Source: CAZJWC01 sp964550125
GTDB lineage: Bacteria; Bacillota; Clostridia; Christensenellales; Borkfalkiaceae
Direction: 5' to 3'
Assembly: GCA_964550125.1 (NCBI GenBank)
Contig: CAZJWC010000003.1
Span: 1-64,000 of the forward strand
DNA length: 64,000 nucleotides
Part shown: positions 52,335 through 59,713 of the stretch, piece by piece
How positions within the stretch are numbered: position 1 is the stretch's first letter
How the letters are laid out: the number at the start of each line of letters is the position of its first letter
The notes under the pieces: generated by a model
Seen by the model: the letters and a program-made list of their open reading frames with translations, nothing else
Database searches by the model: none
What the model was told of the DNA's origin: nothing
Translations under genes and position numbers: made by a program

Positions 52335-53822
52335 CTATATTCGCCCATATTGATCTTGGGCTCGTATTTTTTCTATTATCGTGTCTATTGATGTGTCCTT
52401 GTCGTATCTTGCCTTTCTCTCTGGGAAGGTTAGGCTGTATGGGTTGCGTAATACCATCATCACTGCGTATTGCAATGCATCGGTGCAGTCGTTCGGTATG
52501 GTTGGGTCTATCTTTTTGTTTTCAAGCAATCGCAAGGCTTTGATTTGCTCTACCAGTTTTGCGTTGCTGTAATGTGGGCTGAACTTGTCCACATTGACCA
52601 CTGTTAGCACACCGTTTGCAAATGATGCGTTTATCATATCGAGTTGCTGTTCCTTTGTCATTGTATTGCTCCCTTGTCCTTTTTCCTTGTAGGCAAATAA
52701 TCGAACATTTCGCCACCTTAGGTAGTTCTTGTCGGTCGATGCTATTACTTCCATTTGTCTATACATACCACTGGCGCAGTCAAAACTAAATATAATCGGT
52801 ATTGTATGTTCCTGGTTAAAGTGTGCGTTGATATAATCTAAAAACTGGATAATCATTGCACATCTTTCGGTTAGTGCTGGTTTTATTGGTTGTTCTTTGC
52901 ACGATAAGTAAAAACTTTCTTGTGCTCGAAGCATACCATTATTGTGGACTGTTACCATTGTCGCTGCTATTGCGTCTTGGCTTTCGGCATCGTCCACACC
53001 GATTATGATTGCATTGATAAATGCTCCCATACCCAGCCTTTGGTCTGTTTCAAGTAGGACACGCCTGTCGATATAGCATTTGTGCTCTATGAACGAGTGG
53101 AACACTGTTTCCCAGCCTGCTGCATCAAGGTCGCCTTCGTATATCTGTCTATATGCTATTGGGTCGCTTTTCTGCAAGTCCAGTATTTCGTGTAGCAGTG
53201 CTTGTGGTATCCACTCTATAATATCTCGGTAGGTTGGTTTGAGCACTGTCCATTCTGGGTCGTTTAGTTTTGCCTTATAGAAGTCATCAAACCACATTGA
53301 CGCTCTGTCTGGGTTGCCTGCAAGTATTACCTTGCTGTGTCCTGCCTTCATTTGTCGTAGGAAGGTTGACAAACAGTTTAGCAATATTTCCTTATTGTGT
53401 AGTTTCTGCACCTCATCCATTATGAACAGGCTTATCGGTCTTATAAGTTTCTTACCTTTGGTTGTGTTAACATTGCTTCTTTCGGTTGTCTGCACCGAGT
53501 AAACTCGTATTTGGTTTTTGTGTCCTTTCTTATAAATGCATTTTGAAGAAGTTATCCACTCTTGGTTTTCGTTTAGTCCTTCACTTTCTATGAAGGCTTG
53601 GAACTCGCTTAGCACACCTTCGCCTGCGTTTGTCAAACTATCAACACCGATACAAACATCGTAGTTTGGGTATAGGTTGTAATAAAGCAGTATTATTCTG
53701 CCCAGCCCAGATGATTTCCACGAAGTTCTGGGTGAATACCACAAATTCTTTTTACACCAGTTATCTTGCAAGTCATTAAATGATGGCTCATAAATTTTAG
53801 GCACTTCGATTTCAAGTTCCAT
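52335..53822 (-). CDS. terL: Terminase large subunit
   Basis: 495 aa packaging motor. The N-terminal ATPase has a Walker A-like SPRTSWKSSGLG (about 30-41), a Walker B ISLFIMDEVQ (about 131-139, with Asp136 and Glu137) and a coupling motif, AGNPD (about 173). The C-terminal RNase-H-like nuclease domain begins with IIIGVDDAESQDA (first Asp) and includes FSFDCASG further on. It cuts and pumps phage DNA through the portal. The gene starts 9 bp after the small subunit gene. Length and motif order are normal. Confidence 0.9.
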   Translation of the reverse strand: MELEIEVPKIYEPSFNDLQDNWCKKNLWYSPRTSWKSSGLGRIILLYYNLYPNYDVCIGVDSLTNAGEGVLSEFQAFIESEGLNENQEWITSSKCIYKKGHKNQIRVYSVQTTERSNVNTTKGKKLIRPISLFIMDEVQKLHNKEILLNCLSTFLRQMKAGHSKVILAGNPDRASMWFDDFYKAKLNDPEWTVLKPTYRDIIEWIPQALLHEILDLQKSDPIAYRQIYEGDLDAAGWETVFHSFIEHKCYIDRRVLLETDQRLGMGAFINAIIIGVDDAESQDAIAATMVTVHNNGMLRAQESFYLSCKEQPIKPALTERCAMIIQFLDYINAHFNQEHTIPIIFSFDCASGMYRQMEVIASTDKNYLRWRNVRLFAYKEKGQGSNTMTKEQQLDMINASFANGVLTVVNVDKFSPHYSNAKLVEQIKALRLLENKKIDPTIPNDCTDALQYAVMMVLRNPYSLTFPERKARYDKDTSIDTIIEKIRAQDQYGRI

Positions 53823-53830
53823 ACTCTACC

Positions 53831-54235
53831 TCATTCTTCAATGTTTGATGGTGGTGTGTAGTCCCCTACGATTTTTGGGTCTTTCTCCTTTCCTTGTTTG
53901 GTGTTTGATTTATCGACAAATTTGATTTTGATGCCACTAATGTCGTTTGTTTCAAGTTCCAGTAGTTCTTTTGGCTTCTCGCCGATGGTATCTCTTACGA
54001 AGATGCTTGTCTTTACATCTCCCTTCAATAGGTTTTTAGCAAGTGCTGTTATCCAGTTCTCTTGTATGGTTTTGCCGTTTTGTTGCTCTATCTCTAAAAG
54101 TGCGATTAGTTCTTCCTTTATGGTCTTGCGCCTACGGATATTCTCTGCTCGTTGTTTTCCCCCTCGTGCGCCTAATTCTCGGGCTTCTCTCCCACTACAC
54201 CTTTTGAGATTTTGCTTTTGTTTTTCTGTTACCAT
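53831..54235 (-). CDS. terS: Terminase small subunit
   Basis: 134 aa from the ATG at 54235, whose first base falls within the SAM synthetase stop codon (TAATG); a GTG 5 codons upstream is less likely. It has a basic N-terminus with a helix-turn-helix-like stretch (NLKRCSGREARELGARGGK), a helical middle (KEELIALLEIEQQNGKTIQE) for oligomerisation, and an acidic end. It recognises the packaging site and recruits the large subunit encoded next. Confidence 0.8.
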   Translation of the reverse strand: MVTEKQKQNLKRCSGREARELGARGGKQRAENIRRRKTIKEELIALLEIEQQNGKTIQENWITALAKNLLKGDVKTSIFVRDTIGEKPKELLELETNDISGIKIKFVDKSNTKQGKEKDPKIVGDYTPPSNIEE

Positions 54236-55038
54236 TAAAACAAGCCCCACTCGGCGAATTTCTCAAATCCACCAATGTCTTTGATATACTGCCTTGCTAT
54301 CTCCACTATTTCTTTGTAAGGTTTACCATCGATTTCTTTATCTCCAATTGCACAGCATAACTCCACAACCTTTCCAGTTTCCTGTGCTTTCAAAAATGCA
54401 TAAATGTTTACACTGACATCTGCCTTTGACAAGTCTTTTCCGTGAAGTCCACCACCTGTTACCGATTGCGCCATATCACTGCCGAGTTTTCGGTTTGTTG
54501 CTCCCGAGTCTACGCTTGTTCCACCTGTCCAGTCGCCTATTGGGTTTACTATTGTGTTATAGTCAAACGAATTATCACATAGTGATTTCAAGGCATCACC
54601 CAGTGCATTGCTCTGACAAACAATCAATTTATCTTTATCAAGTATGTATTTGCCATCACACTGATATATGTCGTGTATTGTCCTTGCAATCTTTGACAAT
54701 GTCCTTTCTTCATCTGTAAGTGGAACACCTTTGAATATTCCATTGTCGCCACATCTTATTTCTTCTGCCTGGTTATTTGCGAGGTGTGGGTCTTGTTTTG
54801 TGCACACAAAGTCCATTTTGGTTTTGCCTGCAATTCGTGTTATCAAGGCTTTGATTTCATCTTTATGTTTGTTAAAGTCGACACTGCTTTCTACGATTAC
54901 ATGACACTTTCCGTGTCCTATCAAAACCTCTACTGCTACCTTTGGGTTTTCTTCTAACTTATAAGCCAGGTCTACTATTGCTCCTGCGATTCTGTCTGCC
55001 ACCTTGTCTGGGTGTGCTGGGTTTACTTTTTCAATCAT
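54235..55038 (-). CDS. metK: Short phage S-adenosylmethionine synthetase homologue
   Basis: 267 aa from the ATG at 55038 behind AAAGGAGAAAATAAA; an in-frame ATG 27 codons earlier has no site. HPDKVADRIAGAIVDL (about 9-24) is the MetK N-terminal signature and NPIGDWTGGTSVDSG with GGGLHGKDLSKAD is the C-terminal core with metal- and ATP-binding residues. Typical MetK has about 390 residues, so the middle is shortened by about 120. It sits directly downstream of a DNA methyltransferase gene and upstream of the terminase. It may boost SAM supply for phage methylation, if it is still active. Confidence 0.78.
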   Translation of the reverse strand: MIEKVNPAHPDKVADRIAGAIVDLAYKLEENPKVAVEVLIGHGKCHVIVESSVDFNKHKDEIKALITRIAGKTKMDFVCTKQDPHLANNQAEEIRCGDNGIFKGVPLTDEERTLSKIARTIHDIYQCDGKYILDKDKLIVCQSNALGDALKSLCDNSFDYNTIVNPIGDWTGGTSVDSGATNRKLGSDMAQSVTGGGLHGKDLSKADVSVNIYAFLKAQETGKVVELCCAIGDKEIDGKPYKEIVEIARQYIKDIGGFEKFAEWGLF

Positions 55039-55069
55039 TTTATTTTCTCCTTTCCTTTTGTTTCTTTTA

Positions 55070-56335
55070 TTAACATAGGCGTTCTGCCTTTTGCCCTGTG
55101 AATTGTTCCCACCTGTCAATGATTACACTTGCGTATTTTGGGTCGTATTCCATCATATAGCACCTTCGGTCTATTTGCTCGCACGCTATCAGTGTTGAGC
55201 CACTGCCACCGAATAAATCAAGGACAAGCTCTTTTGGTCTACTGCTGTTCTTTATAAGTCTTGCAAGCAGTTTTATTGGCTTCATCGTTGGGTGTAGGCT
55301 ATTTACTACCACCTTATCCTCATCGATGACTGTTGTGCTTACTTTGTCGCTGTATATGTCTTCAAGCAATTTTAGCAGTTCTTCCTTCTTTAACCTTTTA
55401 AGGTCGATGTTCTTGTCTTCAATTACTGTGCTTTGTGTTCTATCATCTACGAAGTAATGGCTTACACCTTCTTTCCAGCCATATAGACAGGGCTCGTGTT
55501 TCCAGTGGTAGTCTTGCCTTCCAAAAACGAACGAGCTTTTGTTCCATATTAACTGTTGACGAACTGTCAGCCCGTGTTCTTTTAGCGCCGATTCAAATGG
55601 TATATGGCTTCGGCTGGCATACCACACATAAAAAGCACCACCTTCTTTTAGTGATGCTTCCAGGTTTTCAAATGCTTTTAATAAAAACTCTTTGAAGTCT
55701 TCGTTGTCCATATCATCGTTTTCGATCTTCATACCTTGCGAGTTTTGAATTGCCACGTTGTATGGTGGGTCTGTCATTACCATATCTGCGAGTTCTTCGC
55801 CCATTAACTCTTTGACTGCTTCTGGGTTGGTGCTGTCGCCACACATCAACCTATGCCCCCCCAATTTCCAAATCTCGCCACTCTTACATCGTGGCTCTTC
55901 CATATCTTCAAGGGAAGCATCGACATCGTATTCGTCTTCCTGTGGCTCTTTTTCTTCTTCAATGGTTGGTATTTCCCAGTCAAGATTGAATTCATCAAGC
56001 GATAACTCTTTGAGTTCTTCTTCTAAAAGTTCCAAGTCCCACTCGGCTATTTCGTTTGTTTTGTTGTCAAGCAGTGCGTATTCTCTGATTTCTTTCTCGG
56101 TTAGGTCATCAGCCACAATGCAGGGCACTTCTTCGATTTTGAGTTTTCTTGCTGCTTTCAGTCTGGTGTTGCCACAATAAACTACATTGTTCGTGTCGAC
56201 TATAAGTGGGTTTTTGAAACCATATTTTTCTATACTCTTGGCTACGGTATCCACTGCCTTATCATTAAATCGTGGGTTTCTATCATTAAGGAATAATTCG
56301 TCAACCTTAATGTAAACTATTTGATGTCTTTTCAT
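55070..56335 (-). CDS. ParB-like domain / N6-adenine DNA methyltransferase fusion
   Basis: 421 aa from the ATG at 56335 after AGGAGAGGCA. Residues 1-95 are a ParB/Srx-like domain (NPRFNDKAVDTVAKSIEKYG, VVYCGNTRLKAARKL). The rest is a beta-type DNA methylase with DPPYN first (about 189-193) and the SAM site FGGSGSTL later (about 372-379). Such fusions are common in phages and modify phage DNA to resist host restriction. The gene follows an intrinsic terminator, so it may start its own transcript. The motif order fits N6-adenine or N4-cytosine specificity. Confidence 0.88.
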   Translation of the reverse strand: MKRHQIVYIKVDELFLNDRNPRFNDKAVDTVAKSIEKYGFKNPLIVDTNNVVYCGNTRLKAARKLKIEEVPCIVADDLTEKEIREYALLDNKTNEIAEWDLELLEEELKELSLDEFNLDWEIPTIEEEKEPQEDEYDVDASLEDMEEPRCKSGEIWKLGGHRLMCGDSTNPEAVKELMGEELADMVMTDPPYNVAIQNSQGMKIENDDMDNEDFKEFLLKAFENLEASLKEGGAFYVWYASRSHIPFESALKEHGLTVRQQLIWNKSSFVFGRQDYHWKHEPCLYGWKEGVSHYFVDDRTQSTVIEDKNIDLKRLKKEELLKLLEDIYSDKVSTTVIDEDKVVVNSLHPTMKPIKLLARLIKNSSRPKELVLDLFGGSGSTLIACEQIDRRCYMMEYDPKYASVIIDRWEQFTGQKAERLC

Positions 56336-56348
56336 TGCCTCTCCTACT

Positions 56349-56385
56349 AAAAAAGGACAGGTCGCTCTTCTGACTTGTCCTTTTG
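56349..56385 (-). terminator. Terminator upstream of the methyltransferase gene
   Basis: On the minus strand AAAAGGACAAGTC pairs with GACCTGTCCTTTT across 56349-56385, ending in T6. It marks the end of early transcription from the ArpU-like gene side, with the late gene block beyond it. Confidence 0.75.
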
Positions 56386-56439
56386 TGTTTTTCTTCATAC
56401 TACCATATTAGCATATAAAAACTGCCATGTACTGCCATC

Positions 56440-56874
56440 TTATGACTTTTCGTTGTTTTTTGAAAGTTTTTCTATTGCGTTATCATAAAGCCTGTATATT
56501 TGTCTTTCGCTATAATTAAACTCCCTTATGATTTTTCGCAGTGGCTTGCCCAGCACATATCGTTCCTTCAGTAAGTTATAACTTAATGAGTCCAATTCTT
56601 CCATTGATGTTAGGAACTCTTGCTCCTTTTCAAGTGCTTGCTCTATGGTTTTCTCTATTTTTTCCTGCAACTCCTCAATTCTTATTATGTAGCGTTCTTG
56701 TGGTGCAGTGTTTATTCCACCCTTACCTGTTGGCATATTGTAGTTTGCTCTCTTGGGCATTGCTCCCAGTTCCAGCAATTCCTGTATTTCGTATTTCAAG
56801 TTTCGGATTTTTCTTTTTAATTGATTAAGTTCTTCTAATTGTTTTTTAACAATTTGTCCTTTTTCGCTTAGCAT
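56440..56874 (-). CDS. ArpU/sigma-like phage late regulator (DUF1492-like)
   Basis: 144 aa. The first two-thirds are a coiled coil, followed by a C-terminal helix-turn-helix (KERYVLGKPLRKIIREFNYS then RQIYRLYDNAI) like sigma-70 region 4 and the ArpU/RinA group that switches on late genes in Gram-positive phages. GGGAGG before the ATG. Its place just ahead of the terminator and late block is the usual one. Confidence 0.78.
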   Translation of the reverse strand: MLSEKGQIVKKQLEELNQLKRKIRNLKYEIQELLELGAMPKRANYNMPTGKGGINTAPQERYIIRIEELQEKIEKTIEQALEKEQEFLTSMEELDSLSYNLLKERYVLGKPLRKIIREFNYSERQIYRLYDNAIEKLSKNNEKS

Positions 56875-56921
56875 ACTTTATCCTCCCTGTATTCTTATAA
56901 ATTATTTATATAAAGTAATTA

Positions 56922-57617
56922 TCAATCTTCTTTATGGTCTTTTTTCTCTTTCACTTTGGCTTCTATCTTGCCTGATACCTTAAACACTGCATAAATATCG
57001 ATTATAACCGTGTTTATAAGCACGAACCAGTCCACGATTGATAATTCTGCCCAGTTTATAAAATTGCTACCTAAGAAGCAAATTGTGGCTATTCCTATCG
57101 TTCTAAAAATGGCAACTATCAAGGCAAAATACCAGTATTTCATTTTTGTCATTCCTGCGGCCATACAAAGTGCATCATCTGGGAACGCTGGAAACAGAAA
57201 CATTAAAGGTAGAAATATTTTTGACTTGGTGTCTATTAGGTCTTGTGCCTTCTTCAATGAGTCTTGCCCTACGATCTTGCTTGCCACCTTTTCGCCCAAT
57301 GTGTCGCCGATTAGAAACATAAGCGATGATGACAGGAATACTGCCACTGTGCTAATTATGAACGCATCCAGTGCACCGAACAGAACTATTGCTACTGCTA
57401 TAAATGTCGCCGATGTGCCTGGTATAAAGCATAGCAAGGTTGCGCATACTATAAATAAAATTATGTAAACTATCCAACCCCACGCTCCACATTTCTCTAT
57501 AAGTTCTCTTAACCCTTCAAGGCTTGTAATTCCACAAGCCCGAAGGATAAAATAAATGCCTATACTGATACTAGCAATAATTAAAATTGTTAGTGCTATC
57601 TTCAACCATTTTTTCAT
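56922..57617 (-). CDS. DedA/TVP38-like (SNARE-associated, VTT) membrane protein
   Basis: 231 aa from the ATG at 57617, behind GAGGAGGACAA; an in-frame ATG 13 codons upstream has no site. Five or six membrane helices and the VTT/SNARE-associated motif: FIPGTSATFIAVAIVLFGAL and LFPAFPDDALCMAAGMTKM (about 66-85 and 148-165). Related proteins are lipid scramblases or flippases acting on carrier lipids. Rare in phages. It may alter the host membrane during infection. Last residues are basic and Lys-rich. Confidence 0.82.
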   Translation of the reverse strand: MKKWLKIALTILIIASISIGIYFILRACGITSLEGLRELIEKCGAWGWIVYIILFIVCATLLCFIPGTSATFIAVAIVLFGALDAFIISTVAVFLSSSLMFLIGDTLGEKVASKIVGQDSLKKAQDLIDTKSKIFLPLMFLFPAFPDDALCMAAGMTKMKYWYFALIVAIFRTIGIATICFLGSNFINWAELSIVDWFVLINTVIIDIYAVFKVSGKIEAKVKEKKDHKED

Positions 57618-58105
57618 TTGTCCTCCTCGATTAAGTCTTCCCTGTTTATAGACCATGTTTTGCCATAGTCTTCAAAATTAAATACATCTTCTTTTTTTGC
57701 CCAGTCCCAGTAGTGCTGATCTGCTATCGATTTTTGATTGTCGTGATCAAATTCACTGTAAAGAAAATGTGTTTTTACCATACTATTTGAGTGTCGGCAG
57801 TATCCGTTTCCTATAAATACTGCATTACTTTCCCAGAATACATCTTTGCCTTTCTTGTAATAAAAGCCATCAGTAATAATTTTTATAAATGTTTCAATAG
57901 AAACGCCTACACCTTTTTCAAATCTATTTTTGTTTTCCACTTGCCCCTCCAGACATTCTTTAATTTTTAAGCATCTTTCTTTATGTTTTTCGCAGTATGC
58001 GTATGCGTGTGATATGCCTATTGCGTGATAATTGTTTGGTTTGTAGTAAGTTCTCCACGCCCTTCGCCTGCAATGCTTGCATTTTTCACAAATACTTACT
58101 TTCAT
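57614..58105 (-). CDS. Hypothetical phage protein with Cys pairs, 163 aa
   Basis: 163 aa. The N-terminus has CEKCKHC and CEKHKERC, an arrangement that can bind zinc, followed by a mixed region with HYWDWAKKED. The stop overlaps the start of the membrane-protein gene by 4 bp, and it starts 4 bp inside the previous frame. GGAGGATTT before the ATG. It is one of several Cys-rich early proteins in a row. Function unknown. Confidence 0.65.
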   Translation of the reverse strand: MKVSICEKCKHCRRRAWRTYYKPNNYHAIGISHAYAYCEKHKERCLKIKECLEGQVENKNRFEKGVGVSIETFIKIITDGFYYKKGKDVFWESNAVFIGNGYCRHSNSMVKTHFLYSEFDHDNQKSIADQHYWDWAKKEDVFNFEDYGKTWSINREDLIEEDK

Positions 58106-58362
58106 AAATCCTCCGTTAGCAATTTTTCAAAATCAAAATCCTTATCATTGAGTTTGATATTTTTCTTTTTTGCAAGTTCGATTATGGCTTTGACACAAGG
58201 TAAGTTTTTATCTCCACCCTCACATAAATCGCAGTATTCCATGTATCCACAAACACAATATCCGTTTTTGTGTCCCTCTGTCAGTGATTGCTCATCACAA
58301 TACTCCTGCAATTTTTGTTTCCATTTTTTACTAATTGTTTTTTTTGTTTTTTTTGTTTTTAG
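58102..58362 (-). CDS. Cys-rich C-terminal half, reachable only by a frame change
   Basis: An open frame of about 86 codons with a Cys-rich region (YCVCGYMEYCDLCEG) but no credible start: the only in-frame initiator upstream is a TTG without a Shine-Dalgarno sequence. It continues, one base out of phase, the 89-aa gene upstream across two A8 tracts. Deleting or skipping one A would yield a continuous 165-aa protein with Cys motifs at both ends. So this is probably the second half of one gene, expressed by slippage or split by a homopolymer error. Confidence 0.6.
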   Translation of the reverse strand, partial: LKTKKTKKTISKKWKQKLQEYCDEQSLTEGHKNGYCVCGYMEYCDLCEGGDKNLPCVKAIIELAKKKNIKLNDKDFDFEKLLTEDL

Positions 58363-58600
58363 GAATGTTTGCCAGGTCAAGTTTTAGTTGGGTTTCTTTT
58401 ATTTTGTAGTTTTTTATGTATCTCGCAACTTTCCTAATATCTCCATCGTGTTCTATCCACTTGTCGTTGATTTTTTCAAGTGGCATTTTGCGTGCCTTTT
58501 CTAATAACTCACACTCTGTTGGGCAGAAATCTTCACAACTGCAAGCACTATAACACACAAAGTCGCAAAATCTATCAATTGTTTCAAATCTTTCTTCCAT
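58331..58600 (-). CDS. Cys-rich phage protein, 89 aa (N-terminal half of a slipped gene)
   Basis: Start at 58600 behind AGGAGGAAAGC. FCDFVCYSACSCEDFC (about 12-27) may bind zinc. The C-terminal 15 residues are Lys/Asn repeats from the A-rich tract, ending at TAG. It overlaps the next gene upstream by 17 bp. The sequence past the A8 tracts continues open in the +1 phase (previous entry), so the 89-aa form may be only the non-slipped product. Confidence 0.65.
   Translation of the reverse strand: MEERFETIDRFCDFVCYSACSCEDFCPTECELLEKARKMPLEKINDKWIEHDGDIRKVARYIKNYKIKETQLKLDLANIPKNKKNKKNN
58338..58354 (-). other. Two A8 slippage tracts
   Basis: Sense-strand AAAAAAAA runs at 58347-58354 and 58338-58345, separated by one C. 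They lie at the end of the 89-aa frame and at the entry to the Cys-rich +1 frame. Long A tracts favour RNA-polymerase slippage and phase variation. Confidence 0.6.
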
Positions 58601-58934
58601 TGCTTTCCTCCTGCAATTCATTGATTTGGTCGTTGATAAAATCTTCAATAGGTTTACTGCTGAACACTTGTTGTGAATTGAATTTTTTTATTTTTTCGAG
58701 CTTATTGATTGCGATTTTTCTTGCCTCTTCCTCAATAAATTTTGCCAGTTCATAAGTGTCCTTGATTCTATATTTTTCAAGTTCGGCATTTGCTTTGCGA
58801 AGTTCTCCATCTAGTATTCTGTTTTCCATTGTTAGCGACTCTATTATTTGTCTACGATCTTCCGACAGGTCTATTTCTTCAAGTAATCTTTTATTAAGCC
58901 TACTTAACTTGTTTTGTGTATCTTTCTTTGACAT
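58584..58934 (-). CDS. Coiled-coil phage protein, 116 aa
   Basis: Start at 58934 after AAAAGGAGAAAGT. A longer frame would extend 40 codons into VR2 but has no ribosome binding site. Nearly all of it is an amphipathic coiled coil (RRQIIESLTMENRILDGEL). No motif known. It lies between VR2 and the Cys-rich genes in the early operon. Confidence 0.7.
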   Translation of the reverse strand: MSKKDTQNKLSRLNKRLLEEIDLSEDRRQIIESLTMENRILDGELRKANAELEKYRIKDTYELAKFIEEEARKIAINKLEKIKKFNSQQVFSSKPIEDFINDQINELQEESNGRKI

Positions 58935-58947
58935 ACTTTCTCCTTTT

Positions 58948-58965
58948 AACACACTTGCGTGTGTT
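58948..58965 (-). other. GNRA-loop hairpin downstream of VR2
   Basis: In the sense direction AACACAC-GCAA-GTGTGTT: a perfect 7-bp stem closing a GCAA tetraloop, 27 bp past the conserved end of VR2, nearly the same distance as at VR1 (26 bp). It contains the region of the Shine-Dalgarno sequence of the next gene, so it could also influence translation. Confidence 0.75.
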
Positions 58966-58978
58966 TGATTATTTGTGA

Positions 58979-59698
58979 TTAAATGCAAAAGCAAAGGGCG
59001 ACCCTGTAAGCGCTGAACGCATTGTAGTAGTCGACATACCCATTGGTGTACCAAATGCAGAAATAAGTAGCACTGCTCACTCTCGGAGAACGGAGCCAGT
59101 TCCAGTGTTCTGGCTTATCATTGTTTTTGAAGTATTCGTATTGTTCGCCTTCGCCACTGTATGAATATTCGTTATCGCCTGTGGCTTCCGATTCACTTAA
59201 AAGGAATAATTTATCACTTGTAATTTGTCCTGCTGTTGTTTTCTTTACGGTCTTGATGACTTTTTGTAGTGGCTCTGGAAGCAATTTGAAAAATCTTTGC
59301 ATATACTCGTTTCTCATCTTGCTCTTTTCCCAGCCACCTTCGTTGGTTGCTGTTTCGTTCATTTCGTATTCGCCATCAATGAAGAACATAAACGCAGCAT
59401 TTGCTTTTTTGTCATCATCTGTGATGTCGTGTGGGTTTAGGCTTATAAGTTTAACCTTTACCTTTTCGCCTGTGTATAACTCTTCCTCTTTGGTCGATCC
59501 AAGTTTAAACAATTTCTTCTTGTCTGGGTTTGCCATAAGGCTTGCGATTTCTTCCCAACTTAATTTGTTTAGATCTTTCCTTTCTTCTTTGATTTCTGCC
59601 TTATAATCGGCGATGCATTCGGCTATTTCGTCCTCATCGGTCAAGCCTTGTAATCTCTTCTCTAATTCTTCGATTGCTTCTAAAACTTTTTTATCCAT
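58979..59698 (-). CDS. DGR target protein 2, early-region gene, 239 aa
   Basis: A helical N-terminal half (MDKKVLEAIEELEKRLQGLT and AECIADYKAEIKEERKDLN) followed by a DUF6273-like C-type-lectin-type domain whose last 36 residues are encoded by VR2. The fixed frame RSPRV, FC, W, GYV and RVAL equals that of target 1, but 12 codons differ from the template translation (Ser, Tyr, Ile, Thr, Asp, Phe, Ala). It has no signal peptide, and no fibre-attachment segment or Ig domain as in target 1. It lies between the helicase-loader gene and small early genes, 26 kb from the retroelement. Role unknown. It may bind a variable partner in the cell or in the virion. Confidence 0.88.
   Translation of the reverse strand: MDKKVLEAIEELEKRLQGLTDEDEIAECIADYKAEIKEERKDLNKLSWEEIASLMANPDKKKLFKLGSTKEEELYTGEKVKVKLISLNPHDITDDDKKANAAFMFFIDGEYEMNETATNEGGWEKSKMRNEYMQRFFKLLPEPLQKVIKTVKKTTAGQITSDKLFLLSESEATGDNEYSYSGEGEQYEYFKNNDKPEHWNWLRSPRVSSATYFCIWYTNGYVDYYNAFSAYRVALCFCI
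58992..59098 (-). repeat. DGR variable repeat 2 (VR2)
   Basis: 107 bp aligned without gaps to TR 32433-32539 with 13 differences, all at template adenines. The 3' end (GGGTCGCCCTTTG then CTTTTG) and the ATTTAATC just after the repeat match VR1. The 5' limit, near GAGCCA at 59098, is where identity with TR stops, about 20 bp short of VR1's limit. Confidence 0.95.
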
Positions 59699-59713
59699 TT
59701 TCTTTTTCTCCTC

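Noticed and set aside
58337..58360. Canonical -1 frameshift heptamer A-AAA-AAC near the Cys-rich gene
   Set aside because: The heptamer exists, but the Cys-rich frame downstream is in the +1 phase, so a -1 shift would not reach it. Slippage or a homopolymer indel fits better.
58934..59054. 40-codon N-terminal extension of the 116-aa coiled-coil protein into VR2
   Set aside because: No ribosome binding site for the extended start. The ATG at 58934 has a strong one, and the extension reads the VR in a different frame.
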